Part shown: piece by piece, positions 1-12,700 of the stretch
How positions within the stretch are numbered: position 1 is the first letter of the stretch
How the letters are laid out: each line of letters starts with the position of its first letter
Source of the DNA: Enoplolaimus lenunculus
Taxonomy: Eukaryota > Nematoda > Enoplea > Enoplida > Thoracostomopsidae
Reading direction: 5' to 3'
Length of the DNA: 64,000 nt
NCBI GenBank assembly: GCA_030248215.1
Contig: JASANG010004125.1
Coordinates: forward strand, 62,001-126,000
Notes under the pieces: model-generated
Databases searched by the model: none
Told to the model about the DNA's origin: nothing
The model's input: only the letters and a program-made list of their open reading frames with translations
Made by a program: the position numbers and the translations under genes

Positions 1-526
1 CTTTTTGAAGTGTGCTGCAACTAATTGGCAGTTTTGATGATATGCTTTCTAACATTCGAACCAACCAAAATTAGATTGCGAATGTTTCCAGTTTCTACAG
101 GGAATATAAGTTTACAGCCTTAGAGAGTTTTTTATTCCAAGTCTGACTGTAGGGAAACTTGTCGATGGCTGACGATAGGTTCAACAAGGTCTCTGAGAGA
201 ACAGGTCCAGATAACGATCAGCATAACTCAAATGAAACATACCAATCCCGTTGGCTGCATTTTTGATATTTTAGTCAGGGGTTTTAAGACGGATTACGTT
301 CTACAAAAATTTCGAAAACGTTTCCTCTTGTTACCAACCAAAAAGTTCATAAAACCCATAGACAAAGCCACAAAAGGGAGTTGACTCTACGCCCAGGTTA
401 ATATGCCCACTTTATAGAACTCATCGCTGCTTCCATTGCTAGAGCCCGGGATGACACAAGCGCAGCAAAGAATCAATCTGTTGCTATCTGGACGCGGTCT
501 GCTGTGCAACTAACTGGCTGGCATAC
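1..526. other. UGDH intron, no exon seen
   Basis: This stretch follows the donor of the last visible UGDH exon on the minus strand (GTATGC at 521-526). I read all three minus frames for the expected next block of UGDH and found nothing convincing, so the remaining exons lie off the window. No repeat family was recognised here. Confidence 0.6.
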
Positions 527-1841
527 CTGATCCCAATAATCAGCGACCTGAGGCAAGTTAAGGCTTCGGCATAAGTAGACAAGATTGAGCACATCTTTGC
601 GGAAGCAACTTCCGCCAAATCCTGAAATATAACTAGAGAATAACACATATGTTACGCTATTCTGACGATTTTGTACATGCTGTCTGTTACAAAAATCGGC
701 AACAAACAGTAGTACAAAACTATCTTTAAATATATACCGCAGCGCATTTTTGTTTGTGAAACTTATCACTAACTAGTTATTACTGCGGACAAGAAAAATT
801 TCCCAGCATTAGGGTTAATATAATGGTGCATAAAATTTTCAGCTAGAAGGCGAAGATATGTGTTGGGGAAATGGCGCCTAGTCCATCCAGTAGTTTATCA
901 AATTTTAGGTCGCACCCACCCAGTCACAAGACCTACCCACACTGGCGTTGAGAAATTTCGATCCGATCCGGTCGTCCATTCCAACAGCAAAAGCAACTTC
1001 GCTCACATCGGCGCCCGTGACTTCACAAATTGCACTTACGGAATTAATGCTCGAAATGCGTTGTGCAAGGAATGCATTGGCCATCTGAAAATATGGCTAC
1101 AAAATCGCAGTTTCAAATAAGAGAACTACTGTAGCTTCGAATCTGTAACCTGAACAAGCTTAGTGCGGACAATCATTCGAAATTACTCAAAAATCGCGCA
1201 TACATATTCTTGGACCGTATTTTCACGTGTGTGTAGCACCTATTACCAGTTGACGATAGGGCATGTAACTTTCGAACTAGTGAATGCTTCAAACGTTCGT
1301 TTAGTACCCTTATGTAGCAATGTACCAAGTTCACTAACGAAAGATAAGGCTTGAATCTTTAGTTCGCCTCACATGTTTAACTGTTCCGCAAAGCCCACAA
1401 CTCTTTTTAGCCTAGGTTTTTTGAAGTCGCCAGGTGGACGTTGCAAAATTTTTTGTCCTTCAAACGGACCAATAGTGCTGTAAAGGTCTCGCTAAAACAA
1501 CAACAGTCTTCCATTTCAACAGACCCTTTTTCCATTACCCACTCTTTTTCCATCCATCCACCCATCTCTTTTTCACCTAAAAATTCACCTGGATTATACA
1601 TACCAATTTGCTCAACTCAGACGACCAAGTATTTGTTAGTAGAATTTTCTTCCGAGGTACCCAACGCGAGTAAATATCGATGAGATGCTGGGCAGCGGCA
1701 AGACCTTCCGGTGACGTTTGACTTCCGATTAGGATTCGATCTGGATGTAAGAGATCGTTGATTGCGGTGCCTTCGGCCAAAAATTCTGGATTTGATAACA
1801 CCTCAAACCAATAATATTAATGACAATAAATAATCCTAATC

Positions 1842-1872
<31 letters not shown>

Positions 1873-4711
1873 TAACAACAACAATAATAATATTAATAAT
1901 AAAAAATAATAATACTAATCATAATAATAGTAATAGTTTATTGTATTGCTCATTTCCAAGGGTGTGTCACCGACAAAATAAATTATCTGATTTAAAGTAC
2001 AAATTCTACGAAAAAAGTACCAAATCGGTAGTATGTATGCATAGATTTTGGATACATAGACTGAGAACCCCAAAACATCACAAACCAGCAAAGCTAAGTT
2101 TAAATCTTTTCTTGAAAACCAAATTCCAACCTGAAATCCAATTCCAGGTTTGTTTAAATTCGCACGCAACACTGACATTATGCTTTCGGCAGCTTTGACT
2201 GGAACGGTACTTTTTTCAACAACAATTTTTGACGATTCTGCTTCTTCGGCGATGGTTCGTGCAGCTAATTCAACAAATTTCACATCACCAGCTCGACCCT
2301 AAACCAAAAACTTGGTTGCAAATGCATTGTTAAAATCGTTTTAAAAAGATGTCCATTTACTTAAAGTCAGAGCGTTCAGAAGCAAATAAATTAAAGTAGT
2401 TTCAAGCCCCTGTTACGTATAGGGGATGCCCACAAGAAGACAGAGACACTGACATTTTAGACCGGATGACTTAGGCTTACGTTTAGGCTAATACATAAGC
2501 GTGATTTCGTTCATGAAAGTTAGTTTTTATCAGTCGTAAAAGTTAAATATGTGTACATAAAATGCCATTATATTAACATGTGCCAAATTTTACATGAAAT
2601 ATAGGTAAAAAAACTTACACCATGTCAATGTAACAACAAAATGACGGGAAAACAGTCTGATGACAAAATGGCATAGTCGTGTAAATTTCAAATTGAAGTT
2701 TCAATTCAGCTTTCCTTTCACTATAACTATTTTGCCAATAATTAAAGAAACTGCCAAAATTTACATACCTTGCCAACTCCATACAACTTTGTCGGTGTAT
2801 TGACTGATATGAAAATCAACTGAGCATCTTGAATCGACTTTCGTACATTCGTTGAAAAGAACAAATTTCGACCGCGGCATTCTTTTACGATTGGCTCGAG
2901 TCCAGGCTATAATAATGACAATATAACATAAAGTACATAACTTAGCGTTCAAGTACGTAGACTAATGAAACAAAGTGCGTGAAATAGACAGTTTCCAAAA
3001 GAATTTGGCATAATGACTAATAATGCAGAAAGATACAGGTATTGGCCAATTTAACTCTTGTTTCTAAATTCACTACAGCCACTTAGTTGGCGTTTTACGC
3101 TTATATGAGTAAGTGGCCACAGACCGTTCAATAAACTCATGTACAAATGGAAGGTAACAAACACTTTTCCTCGCACTATTTAAAACAGCAAAATTCAGCA
3201 CAACTTTAAATAATAGTTCTAGACAGTAAAAAATTTCCACAATTTAATAAAACATTTACTATAATAACTTAAATCTACATTGAAAACCGATCTAGTTAGT
3301 AACTCTAGAGCTACGTAAGGAACGGTAAGTTTCGAAATTTTGCACATTTCGCGCTATTCAATTGGTCCTACGCGGCACTACAGATAAAGGTCTACAGTTT
3401 CTGCGGTTCGCTTGATTGAAAACCTATCACTAATTGGCGATAAATGCTACACTCAGATGCCGAATACCGGCCATAGTTACAATAAACGTCACTTAGTACT
3501 CAAAATCTCGTATCTAAACAAAACTATCAAACATTGATGATACCCCTATGTCGTTCAAAAACAGAACTTACCTCATAAATTGGCAAGTGATCCGATTTCC
3601 ATTTCTCAATCCGTTCGGCGTTACAATCGCACACAGTGACCCGGATATCCGGACACTTATGTGCAATCACAGCACACGTTGGTCCACCGACATATCCGGC
3701 ACCAATGCAACAAATGTCAGTGACTCGCTTTAGTGCCATAATTTGATCTGCGCATCCTATACTGCCAACGCTTGTGACCGAACCAGCGCCAGCAAACTGA
3801 AACAAAAGCGACAGGCACTAGCGGACCTAACGGTCCTACCCAGAGCTGTCCCCTTTAACAGGGATCAAAGGCAGATTTTGTATTATGGTTTAGCACTAAA
3901 CTGGCGTTTGATTCTTCGCTCGCGAGTGTTTCCACAATTATATCTTGCGCGGTCCTGCTTAAAATTTTTTTTGATACGTCAGTGGTAGCAGACAATTTCT
4001 CAATGTGGCAAAGTACATAGTGAATCATCCGCATCCCGCAGAAAACGTTTCCTTCACCCCTGAAGTTTAGGTTACACTTAGCAAAATCCTCGCATTCCGT
4101 GTAAAATTTTTGGCTTTATCTCCATCACCTGGGCTGACTATGGACGTAAAACGAGGCATCGGGTGGTGGGTTTCTGAATCCCTACTTAAGTACACAACTT
4201 TAAGCTGCAGTATTTGCTAACCAATTGCTATTAAACAGCGTTTATCGTTTAACACAGTCTACTAAGTTAAGTAAATACTTCTATAAACCACTCACCAGAA
4301 TTAGTCAATTACAGACTAACATTCATATCCTTGGTCCAGTTGAGATTGTAAATTTATGGAATTGGTGTAAAGCAAATCAACGGCTTTCTTGTTATAGCAA
4401 TGGCTCACAGTTAGCAATTCTTTGTTTTCGTCGCAAACGTTCAGTATTTAGTTAAGTCGGCCACGTAAGTAAATACTTAAATATTTTTTCAGTAACACAT
4501 CCCTTATGTGACTTCGAAGATGGAAAATGTGGAAAGGCTTGATGTTTAATTTTCAATCATTACTAAACAGCTGATTATAAAAGGCTTGATTTCTAACTTT
4601 CAATCTTTACTAAACACCTGATGATAATAATAAACTATATAAATAACCCAATAATAATTTCAACCTTACCTGCTCGTGAAACGATTTTTCTAAATCTGAT
4701 GCCGATTTCAT
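527..4711 (-). CDS. UGDH: UDP-glucose 6-dehydrogenase, 3' partial
   Basis: This enzyme oxidises UDP-glucose twice with NAD+ to UDP-glucuronate, the precursor of glycosaminoglycans and glucuronides, in the cytosol. Exons read on the minus strand: 4670-4711, 3572-3796, 2769-2906, 2131-2298, 1604-1801, 937-1084, 527-621. They give 338 codons with matching phases and canonical GT-AG borders. The Rossmann motif GAGYVGG lies near residues 46-52. [27 protein letters not shown] and [10 protein letters not shown] follow the known family order, and the catalytic cysteine sits in FGGSCF (Cys312 here, Cys279 counted from the internal Met at 3737-3739; Cys276 in human). The last visible exon stops at YWDQ, so roughly 190 C-terminal residues lie beyond the left edge; I found no further exon in 1-526. 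The first 33 residues (exon 4670-4711 plus 19 codons of the next) are an extension relative to human UGDH; translation could instead start at the internal Met. Confidence 0.96.
1204..1290 (+). repeat. Family D MITE, one end
   Basis: Fragment of a dispersed element whose ends read roughly GTATTCTCAAACGTGTGTAG followed by a CACCTATYA block. Here only the left terminal half is recognisable, inside the UGDH intron between the exons at 937-1084 and 1604-1801. Confidence 0.5.
1845..1935. repeat. AAT/AAC microsatellite
   Basis: Long run of AAT and AAC trinucleotides with interruptions, in the UGDH intron just upstream (on the gene strand) of the acceptor for the exon at 1604-1801. Confidence 0.9.
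3312..3475 (-). repeat. Family D MITE copy, partial
   Basis: Contains the internal block with GAAATTTTGCACATTTCGC and the terminal block AAAACCTATCACTAATTGGC followed by a degenerate GAATACCGGCC end. It resembles the copies at 7258-7472 and 63120-63290. It lies in a UGDH intron between the exons at 2769-2906 and 3572-3796. Confidence 0.55.
4155..4480. repeat. Family E MITE copy, diverged
   Basis: Starts with GTGGGTTTCTGAATCCCTAC and ends in a run of AAGTAAATACTTAA type words. These are the terminal motifs of a dispersed inverted-repeat element, best seen complete at 61022-61345. It sits in the first UGDH intron. The right end is eroded. Confidence 0.5.
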
Positions 4712-5322
4712 CGTACAATAACACAAATATATGCGGGGTCAAAATCCCAAAATAATATAAAATATATATACAAATTATTAAAGCTGAGTTTAAAATTGCC
4801 CGTTTATTAAGTTAAAGCCGCATTTTCTAAATTAAAAACTAAAATGCAAAATTGAATTTGTGCCTGAGGATCCTTCAATTTCGACAGTGAAATTTTTCAT
4901 AGATGCTACAAAACCTGTATCCATTTGTACTTGATAAATTTGGAATAAAATTGACAATTTGGGAGTTGTTCTGGGGTTGTCGATTCTAGCGGGGCTAGGC
5001 TCGACGGTTTACTTGGTAATTTCTTGGGGATTTTGTACGGTTATTTGGAGATTTACGGAGTATCCGGGGTTTGTCACGTTGAGTTTGCATTTGTTTGTAA
5101 AGTGTGAGCTAGGGATTTAGTGGAACAACAGGGTTAAGGAGTATCGTAGTTGACGTGCGGAAAACACCTAACCAAGGAACTTTCGGCACTTTCGGAGAAT
5201 ATAATGTCGGCAGTTAAGCATATCACTTGTGTGCTTGTATAGTCATACTTGTGCCTTATTGGTGTATAGCTTTATCACGGTGTTGGGGGGGAATAAAAGG
5301 GAAAGCCACGAACTATTCCCAT

Positions 5323-5715
5323 GGCCCATGCATAGAACAAGGCCAGAACGTTTTCCTGCGGGACTGTAAAGAGTAAGCTCAAGCTTTAGAGTATTTTATG
5401 GTTAGGCGTAGGCGGCTTCGGTATAAAGTCATCCTTACGCTTTAGGCTTAGACATATGCTTATACTAGTGTTCTTTACATGAGCCGGTTTTATCATATAC
5501 ATTCATATTCCCATTTGGGCCCTATGACTTAAAAGCTTACAATTTTATCTTTTGGTTAGGCTAAGGCACAAACGCGTCCTTACGCTTAGGCTTATGATTA
5601 CTGTTCCGGCCGTTCTATACATGAGCCATTTTTTACCATATACATTAATATTCCCTTTGGGCCTTTGAGATATTTATTACAAATATCACATGACTTGAAA
5701 GATTACAATTGTATG
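5323..5715. repeat. Family G element, locally duplicated
   Basis: Starts GGCCCATGCATAGAACAAGG like the complete family G element at 46630-46796 and carries TTAGGC-like words. The right half occurs twice in tandem (about 5397-5550 and 5551-5715). Each unit contains GGTTAGG-, CCTTACGCTT-, ACATGAGCC and CATATACATT blocks in the same order, and both reach a TTTGGGCC word. Confidence 0.6.
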
Positions 5716-6198
5716 GTTAAAATTGAAGCTTGATTAAAAACTGAGTATATATATACCCAAAAATCGACACGAACATTATTCCATTCGCAATATTGTTTCG
5801 AAACGCTTCCAATAAAAGAACCTCAGTCAAAATCAATTTATTGGCAAAACAAACTTCAAGCCAACAGTAACAAATACATGAGAGCACAATACTGCTTGAA
5901 TTCTGGAAGCAATAATGAACTTAAAATAAGCTGTTACAACTTTAGCCAATGTTACTATATATTAGGGCCGTAATTAAGCATATTCGTAAGCCTAAGACTA
6001 AAACTGTTAATGCTGTAAGCCTAAGCAAAAAATAGTAACTAATCCAACTATATTGCAGTGGTCAAACAATGGGACGGCACTTAAAGTAACACGTGCCAAA
6101 ACTTTTAGAACATCAGTGACTAGTAAATTTAGACTTCAGTAATGTCTCAGTCTCTCAGAAACCTCGAAAATACATCCGTGCGAGCCCAAAAACTTAGG

Positions 6199-6606
6199 GT
6201 TGCGCAATACTTTACTGTGTCGGGTGCCGGCGCGACTCTACGTTTCGGTCTTCAGCCACCATGGTATAATAAAAATAACGGAAACCGAAAACGGATATTG
6301 AAGTATAAAAGCTTGAAAGACGCTTTATAATTTGCAACAAAATTGAGGCGTGCAAATATTCACCGGCTTTCTAAAATTATAAACAAAAAATGGCGGATGC
6401 ATCGAAAATTTTAAGATTTTGGAAGAATGTCGTAATTGTCATTTCATTTCAAACAATTGCAGCACCTCTGTAATAAAAAATTGCGAGAGATATAAGCGAT
6501 TTACAACTAATTTCGAGCGTACAAAGTAACAGAATTTACGTTATTTCTATAACCAAAACGGACACCGATTTTACGAGAATGAAAACGAATATCCGGTTAC
6601 ACCCTG
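6199..6606. repeat. Composite of two MITE fragments
   Basis: The left part (6199-6240) resembles the GGTTGCGCTATACTTTACTG end of family F (compare 25594). From about 6270 the sequence is rich in CCGAAAACGGATA words and ends in ATCCGGTTACACCCTG at 6606, the kind of end seen on the hAT-like family A. Neither part codes for protein. Confidence 0.4.
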
Positions 6607-6836
6607 ATGTTCGATAGTGTTTGCATTCAGTGGCAGATTCAGAAACTTCTAACATTTCCGCAATCTCTATACTGGAAACCGACCTCGAAAATGTCTGAAA
6701 TCAGATACTGTCGCTAAACCAAAAAATTTGCAAACTTCACACATACACCAAACCTATTTTATTGAACTTTGAACAATAAAAGAATCCTACTAGAGCGATT
6801 CTCGAACTTTTGAAAAACAACATCTACTTATTACCC

Positions 6837-6882
6837 AGAAACAACAACAACAACAGCAACAACAACAACAACAACAACAACA
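6837..6882. repeat. CAA microsatellite
   Basis: Run of AAC/CAA trinucleotides with a single CAG interruption, in intergenic DNA. Confidence 0.95.
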
Positions 6883-7257
6883 TAAAACAAAACCATGAGG
6901 AATGACACATGAATTTGATAACAGCATCTAAAAACATTCTAAATCCATGTACATAGTACTCGAATAAGAGTTACAAGCATATTTAATACACGGACGTTGT
7001 CAGAACGAAGGGTATATGCGTCAAACTAACAATTTTTGAATTCAAAGATTCTAGGACCTATTTTGGTTGTTTCCGTAAACGTTTTATCGAAATGTTAATA
7101 AAACGTAATTCCTTACAAAAATCCTAGCTATGTTCCCCCGGAGTTAAAGTTTAACTTTTTAACGAAAAATACATTGGCAACAAACCTACAGATTTTTATT
7201 GACTCTTTCAGTTTTGATCACGTCACCCACGCAAACAATTGTATCTATTCTGAACAG

Positions 7258-7472
7258 GGCTCGTATTCTCAAATACGTGTAGCACCAGTTAGAGATAAGT
7301 CTTCTAACTTTCGTACCAGTGAATCGTGAGGTTCAAAATTCAGCACATTTTTCGCATATAATTTTCTGTACTTCTGTACCAAAATTAAACTCAATTAATC
7401 GAATAGTTAGTGAGTTTGAAAACCTATTATTAACTGATAAATAGTTGCTATATAGAAGAATATAGGTCCAGA
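7258..7472. repeat. Family D MITE, near complete
   Basis: Non-coding element of about 215 bp. The left end contains GTATTCTCAAATACGTGTAG. The right end contains AAAACCTATTATTAACTGAT and a degraded inverted copy of the left end. The middle has the family block TTCAGCACATTTTTCGC. No transposase ORF. Confidence 0.65.
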
Positions 7473-7661
7473 ATGCAGCCAGAATTTCACTTCGGAAGAG
7501 CAAAAAATTATTTCAAACTTTGCGGCAAACATGCGTAACGAACCCTAATTGTTATCACCTTTATGATCCAAGCAGGCTATTCTGAACACCAAAAAACTAC
7601 AAGCTCTAAAATACAAACTATTATAATTCAAACTAAAAATTAATCGATATTTATAGACAAA

Positions 7662-7705
7662 TTATTATTATTATTATTATTATTCTTATTATTATTATTA
7701 ATAGT
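7662..7705. repeat. ATT microsatellite
   Basis: ATT repeat with one CTT interruption, in intergenic DNA. Confidence 0.95.
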
Positions 7706-8214
7706 TTAAAAAGAAGTAAAGACACGCGCAATCATCACCGGGAAGCAGAAGAAAAATAAAGCAAAAAAATTACATCGGTATGTATTTAACAAAATAAGCA
7801 TATCAACTTTGACTTAAGCTACACAAATGTATCACAGCGTGCAACCGGATATTACCAAAAAATGCCTAAACCCAAACATCAGCAGATTTTAGCAAGTAAC
7901 CGCTATAATTTGTCCTAATTTTGTGTTTGGATATTAATTTTGCACTATTGATAATTATTAATATTATCAGTGTAAGAAATAATATCATTCTGATTTGCTT
8001 GCTGAATTCAATTCGCCAGAAATGGTATCCGAACCAAAACCCAAGTGCTCTTGCATTTTGTCAGGCAAATTTTGTTGTTCTACTTCGAATAGACTAAAAT
8101 CTAAATACATATTTCAGTAAAGTCTCAAAGATAAATTATATGTCGCGACCTGAACATTTATTTGTTCAAGTTAGTAACCTTACCCGTTCCAAAAACTATT
8201 AATAGACTCTTGCA

Positions 8215-8350
8215 CACTTTCGCACCGCATTTGCGCTAAGGCTTACGCTTTGCACATCGCTTTTATGCCTTAGTATAAGCTTATACCTTTGCCTGAGGTT
8301 TAAGCTAACCTTTAGCTAAGCCTAAACCTTAAGCTTATACGCTGAGACAA
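8215..8350. repeat. Degenerate AAGGCTTA-rich repeat
   Basis: Cluster of GGCTTACGCTT, AAGCTTATAC and GCTAAGCCTAAACC words in both orientations, resembling the inside of family G but without clear ends. Confidence 0.4.
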
Positions 8351-8663
8351 TCAGTGTACAAGATTCAATTATAAGTTAGTCTGGGTTGACGCAACAGCTA
8401 CTTTATGATAAATGCTTCGAGTACTGCATATATAAAACCATTTAATGCACTCGTCTTTTCACAGTACATCACAAAATCAGGAGCAACAAGCAAACAGAAA
8501 CAAAATAAAAGTACTAATTGGAAGAGACCAAATTGCACTAAGCCACAACGACAGAAAAAACACAGACATATAGAGTTGGTGGCATTAATTTGACCACAAC
8601 TGGAATGTCACAGATTTCGACACAACTGTCAAAGATTCGAGTTAAAATTAAATAGTCAGACTT

Positions 8664-8889
8664 AGGGTGGTGCTATACTTGACGTGCAGCGCCGTCTGTC
8701 GCCGTACGTCACCATCCGTCACTGTCTGACGCCGTCTATCATGATACGGTATCGTTTCTGAGTAATTCACGTACGATACCGTACGGTTACGGACGGCGCC
8801 CGACGGAGACAGAGAGCGCCCGACGGTGACAGACGGCGCCCAACGGTGACAGACGGCGCCGTACGTCATCAAAAGCATAGTGACACCCT
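8664..8889. repeat. Family F GC-rich MITE, complete
   Basis: About 226 bp. The left end is AGGGTGGTGCTATACTTGAC and the right end, read inverted, starts AGGGTGTCACTATGCTTTTG, so the terminal repeats are imperfect. The inside is made of GACGGCGCC, GTGACAGACGG and GTACGGTA words in both orientations, very GC-rich compared with its surroundings. The 76-residue ORF across it is a by-product of the repeat. Confidence 0.7.
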
Positions 8890-9709
8890 AAACATTTAAA
8901 ACACCAACATTTATACAATCAAATTCAAACGATTAACAATTAAAAAATTATAAAAATTCAATCTAAATTTGTCAAACCAACTTAATATTAAGCGCAGACA
9001 AAATAAGAAAATAACCGCACACAATAGTGAGCAAACCTCCTTACACCCAACATCAGCTTCTGTTGACCGAATATATGTTAAAAAAATATCGTTGCCTCGG
9101 AAATTATTCCAGTGCACCTTACGTTTTGGCCCGTTTCCCGAGGATTGGGGGGGGTTAATGTGACATTCAATACTCAGTAACCTCCAACACTCAATCATGA
9201 TATTTCGTTTGAAATATAGACAGTAGCTTCTTTGCTTACAAAAATTGTTACCTGACTGAAATGACGGGTTGGCCAAAAACGCAACAAGTGCTTGTTGTAT
9301 TCTTTTCTACACAGGCCAGTTCCATACTCTTATCAAAGAGTGATCATCCGCTCTTGATGTACAAAAACAGTATTGTAACAAAAAACATTACAAAACTCAA
9401 ACTAAACACACGTACATACGTCACAAACGTCGCTAATAGCACACATTGAGTTTATAATAGAAACCATGCCATCCCCTTCTTCATGTTGAAAAACGATGGT
9501 ACACTAAGAACCCCATAGGATTAATTGTTTTGAAAACGGGATCCATGTTAATTATAAAGACCTTGCCCACTGTACACTTTGAGGTTGACAGAATTAGATT
9601 CAGACTTAGGTTTAGGAATTGGATCAGCGGGCAGGACCTTATTATTAGCATGCGCCAAAACCATGTAAAAGTTACAAAAACTGTTTTAAACTACTTAAAT
9701 GTTTCTATT

Positions 9710-12700
9710 CTACCATAACTGCGGGAATTCAATATGTTTAAAGCCATTATCACGAGTTTCCCAATACGTGCTAGCATATCGCCATTCCATATCATTTTTG
9801 ATATTTGCAACTTCGCTGAAATCACAAAAAACCAATGAAAATTAATCTAGCTCAATAGTTTTAAAGAATCTTTATCGACATCCTTACAAACCGCCACTGT
9901 ATGCACTTGCTGTGTTTCCAGCCGCGAGAATTGAGAACGTAGTTCTGACTGCAACTGTAGCTAAAAACTGCTCTGCTACTTCAATATAGCTACATTGGTT
10001 GGCTGCAGTTTTCCTGGTTAGTTGTAAACTACTATGATGGTATCATCAACTTTAGATGAAACCAAGAACACCAGTAAATAACTCTTTAGAGCGGCGTTTT
10101 ACTGGCCGCCCATGGCCGTACGATACCTCATGGTGACGAGCGGCAGCTGACGGCGGCGTACGGCGATGGACGGCACCAACGACATTAAAAAATTTAAAAA
10201 GTATGTATAGCACTACACTTAGAGAAAAGTACGCAATTTGGACCATCCTATGTGGAAACGTGTTAAAAGAACGTTCTATGTGTAGAAATAGCAGAACAAA
10301 CAAGCTGGAGTACTCTAAGCCACGCTGAATTAAGTAACCTGCATAGCCTTACCATTGCCAATGTTGCCAAAATTAACCATGAATACATCAGAATATGTAA
10401 CCACAACTTACTGGAACCATAAAGGTTTGTGTGAATTGCCGACCGCTTCCAAATTCTTGCGTCGTTCACGTTGAAGTTTCTCAACTGTTTCTTTCAAAGC
10501 ATCGGCATCTTTGACTTTGCCATCTTCAAGAGCCCTAAAATTCATTATTTTTGTTAACATCTGCACGATTTTCACTTAGCGAAAAAACCCACACATCATG
10601 GGGTTGTTTTCAGTTAATAAATCCAAAACAAGATTTGCCTCTTGGTGCGAACGATAAATAAAGAAAATACCATCGAAAAATGCTAACGTTGTTTAGTACA
10701 GTTAAGAATATTGTCCAATAAAACGTTACAATAATATTTAAAATACCTTTGATCTGGGCGATATCTACTATCCGTCGGCGGTAAATGCTGTTTTAACTGT
10801 GGCACAAGCTCGTTCAATTGTATTGCCCAATGAGTAAAGCCATAATACAAAGCAAAATTTAATGGCATCACAGCTGAAAATATACGAAACACTGGCCGGG
10901 GTTCTGAAACTTCATTACAAGAATAACTTTGTACCGGAGCATTTCCGAAGCAATTACTTAATGAATTTATTGTTTCTAAAAGCGCACTTAACTTATGCAA
11001 TTGCTAAAGTCGCTGACAAAATTTGATGTGATACAAATTAACAGATCTAACCTACATAATTACCTTGTTCAAATTGAAATTGTAACATCACGGTGCCTTC
11101 TTTTAATATGAAGCAAAACTAGGATTTTCTACTTCCGACCCTAGGCCAACTTCGACATTTTTCTACCTTTGTTCCAAAAGTTAACATTTCTTAAGCTTGC
11201 GACTTAAGTAAATACCTAAGCATAATAAATACTTACATAAGATTTCGGGAATCCAACTATTATGTAGTAACAAACATACAAACTATTCCTACAGAAATGA
11301 AAAACTGAAACACAACCGTAAATGCATGTAAACAAACATAGCTAGCAATGAGGTGAAACCAAAATAACATGAGCTATGGCATGCTTTTCTCATTAGCCCA
11401 ATACGAACATTACAAACACAAAAAAATCTAGCGACAATTCAGTCAGAATGCTCAAAATTAAGTTAGCTCATCGCAAACTTTGCTTTATTCTGGTTGTACA
11501 ACAAGCTCACCAGTGCTATTATTAGTGTGGTCAGCTCCAAAAAATTCGTTTACCTGTACATTAAGACTTTTCCAACGCCAACACACAACGCTATAGGCAT
11601 CAAATATCGTTTTCACTTATCGAACGAAGTAGTATTAACTGACGGACGACATATTGCTACCGTTTTAAAACATTCAAAACCAAAAATAAAGCTTACATGC
11701 TTTCCATAGGCACATTCCACGACTAGCATCATCAATATACAGTCCTTCGGTCCATTTGCCACACAATTTGTACACCGTATCACCTCCGTATGACTGTACT
11801 TGACCCGTAACTGCAACGTTTTTCTCGTGACCGTGAGTGTCAGCCTGAAAACAGTAACAAACTCATTTTACACAAAGACAGCAAAGTTCTAAAATATGCG
11901 CGAAACATCACGGTAATAATTTAGCAGCAAAAGTAGATTTTCATGCAACACTGTCGGCTAAGGAAGCCGATAATTTAATGAACCAAAACCAGTTACGGGC
12001 GTAGGCACATGTAACGAGGGCCAATCTTCCTGAAATCTATCTAAAAATTTTAAAAAGCCCATGAACAAATTTGGTAAAATCTACGCGAAAGTCTCTGGAA
12101 ATACATCCATTCTCAAACAATTATCTGTCTATATCTACGCCATCATATCTGCCATCATCCAATAAAATCGTATAAAATCTGCAAATATTTAATTCCCTAC
12201 ATTCACAGTGGCGTGATTACTAGCCATCACCTACTTGCATGTAGCTAAAGACCCAATCATGTAAAGGATATTAAATATTGCCAACACCAGTCATTTTTTA
12301 CCTTGTCAAAAATCAACTGGCATTTAAATCCAGTTTGTGGGCATCGAATTGTCGTTTCGCCATACTGATCAACCCATTTCGTTCCACTGAGTATATTGTG
12401 CACGCAAGTTGTTACTTTATTCCAAATATATTCTTCGTTATTTCTGAAAACAATGTAACAGCTATTTAGCATGGTTAAGAAGTCTTAAAATGTATCAAAC
12501 ACTTGTCGACAATACAGAGCGATGCATGTTTCACAAAACTGCTAAAATATACCAAAAACTAACTGAAGGGTGGTTACTTAAGTTTTCGAATTATTCTTCA
12601 ACCAATGCCTATGCTACCTCATACGTTGAAATTCAGCTAACTAGTGAACAGCATTGTTTAAATTTGCGTAAAAAATCGATTTTGACAACCCGGTTTTAAA

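Larger units (their letters stand above)
4712..9709. other. Intergenic, UGDH to ORP
   Basis: About 5 kb between the 5' end of UGDH and the stop codon of the ORP gene, both on the minus strand. I see no conserved protein here. It holds a tandem duplication with TTAGGC-like words (5323-5715), family F and hAT-like fragments (6199-6606), a CAA microsatellite (6837-6882), a family D element (7258-7472), an ATT microsatellite (7662-7705), a family G remnant (8215-8350) and a complete family F element (8664-8889). The UGDH promoter should lie just above 4711; short AT-rich words occur there but no clear core-promoter motif stands out. Confidence 0.6.
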
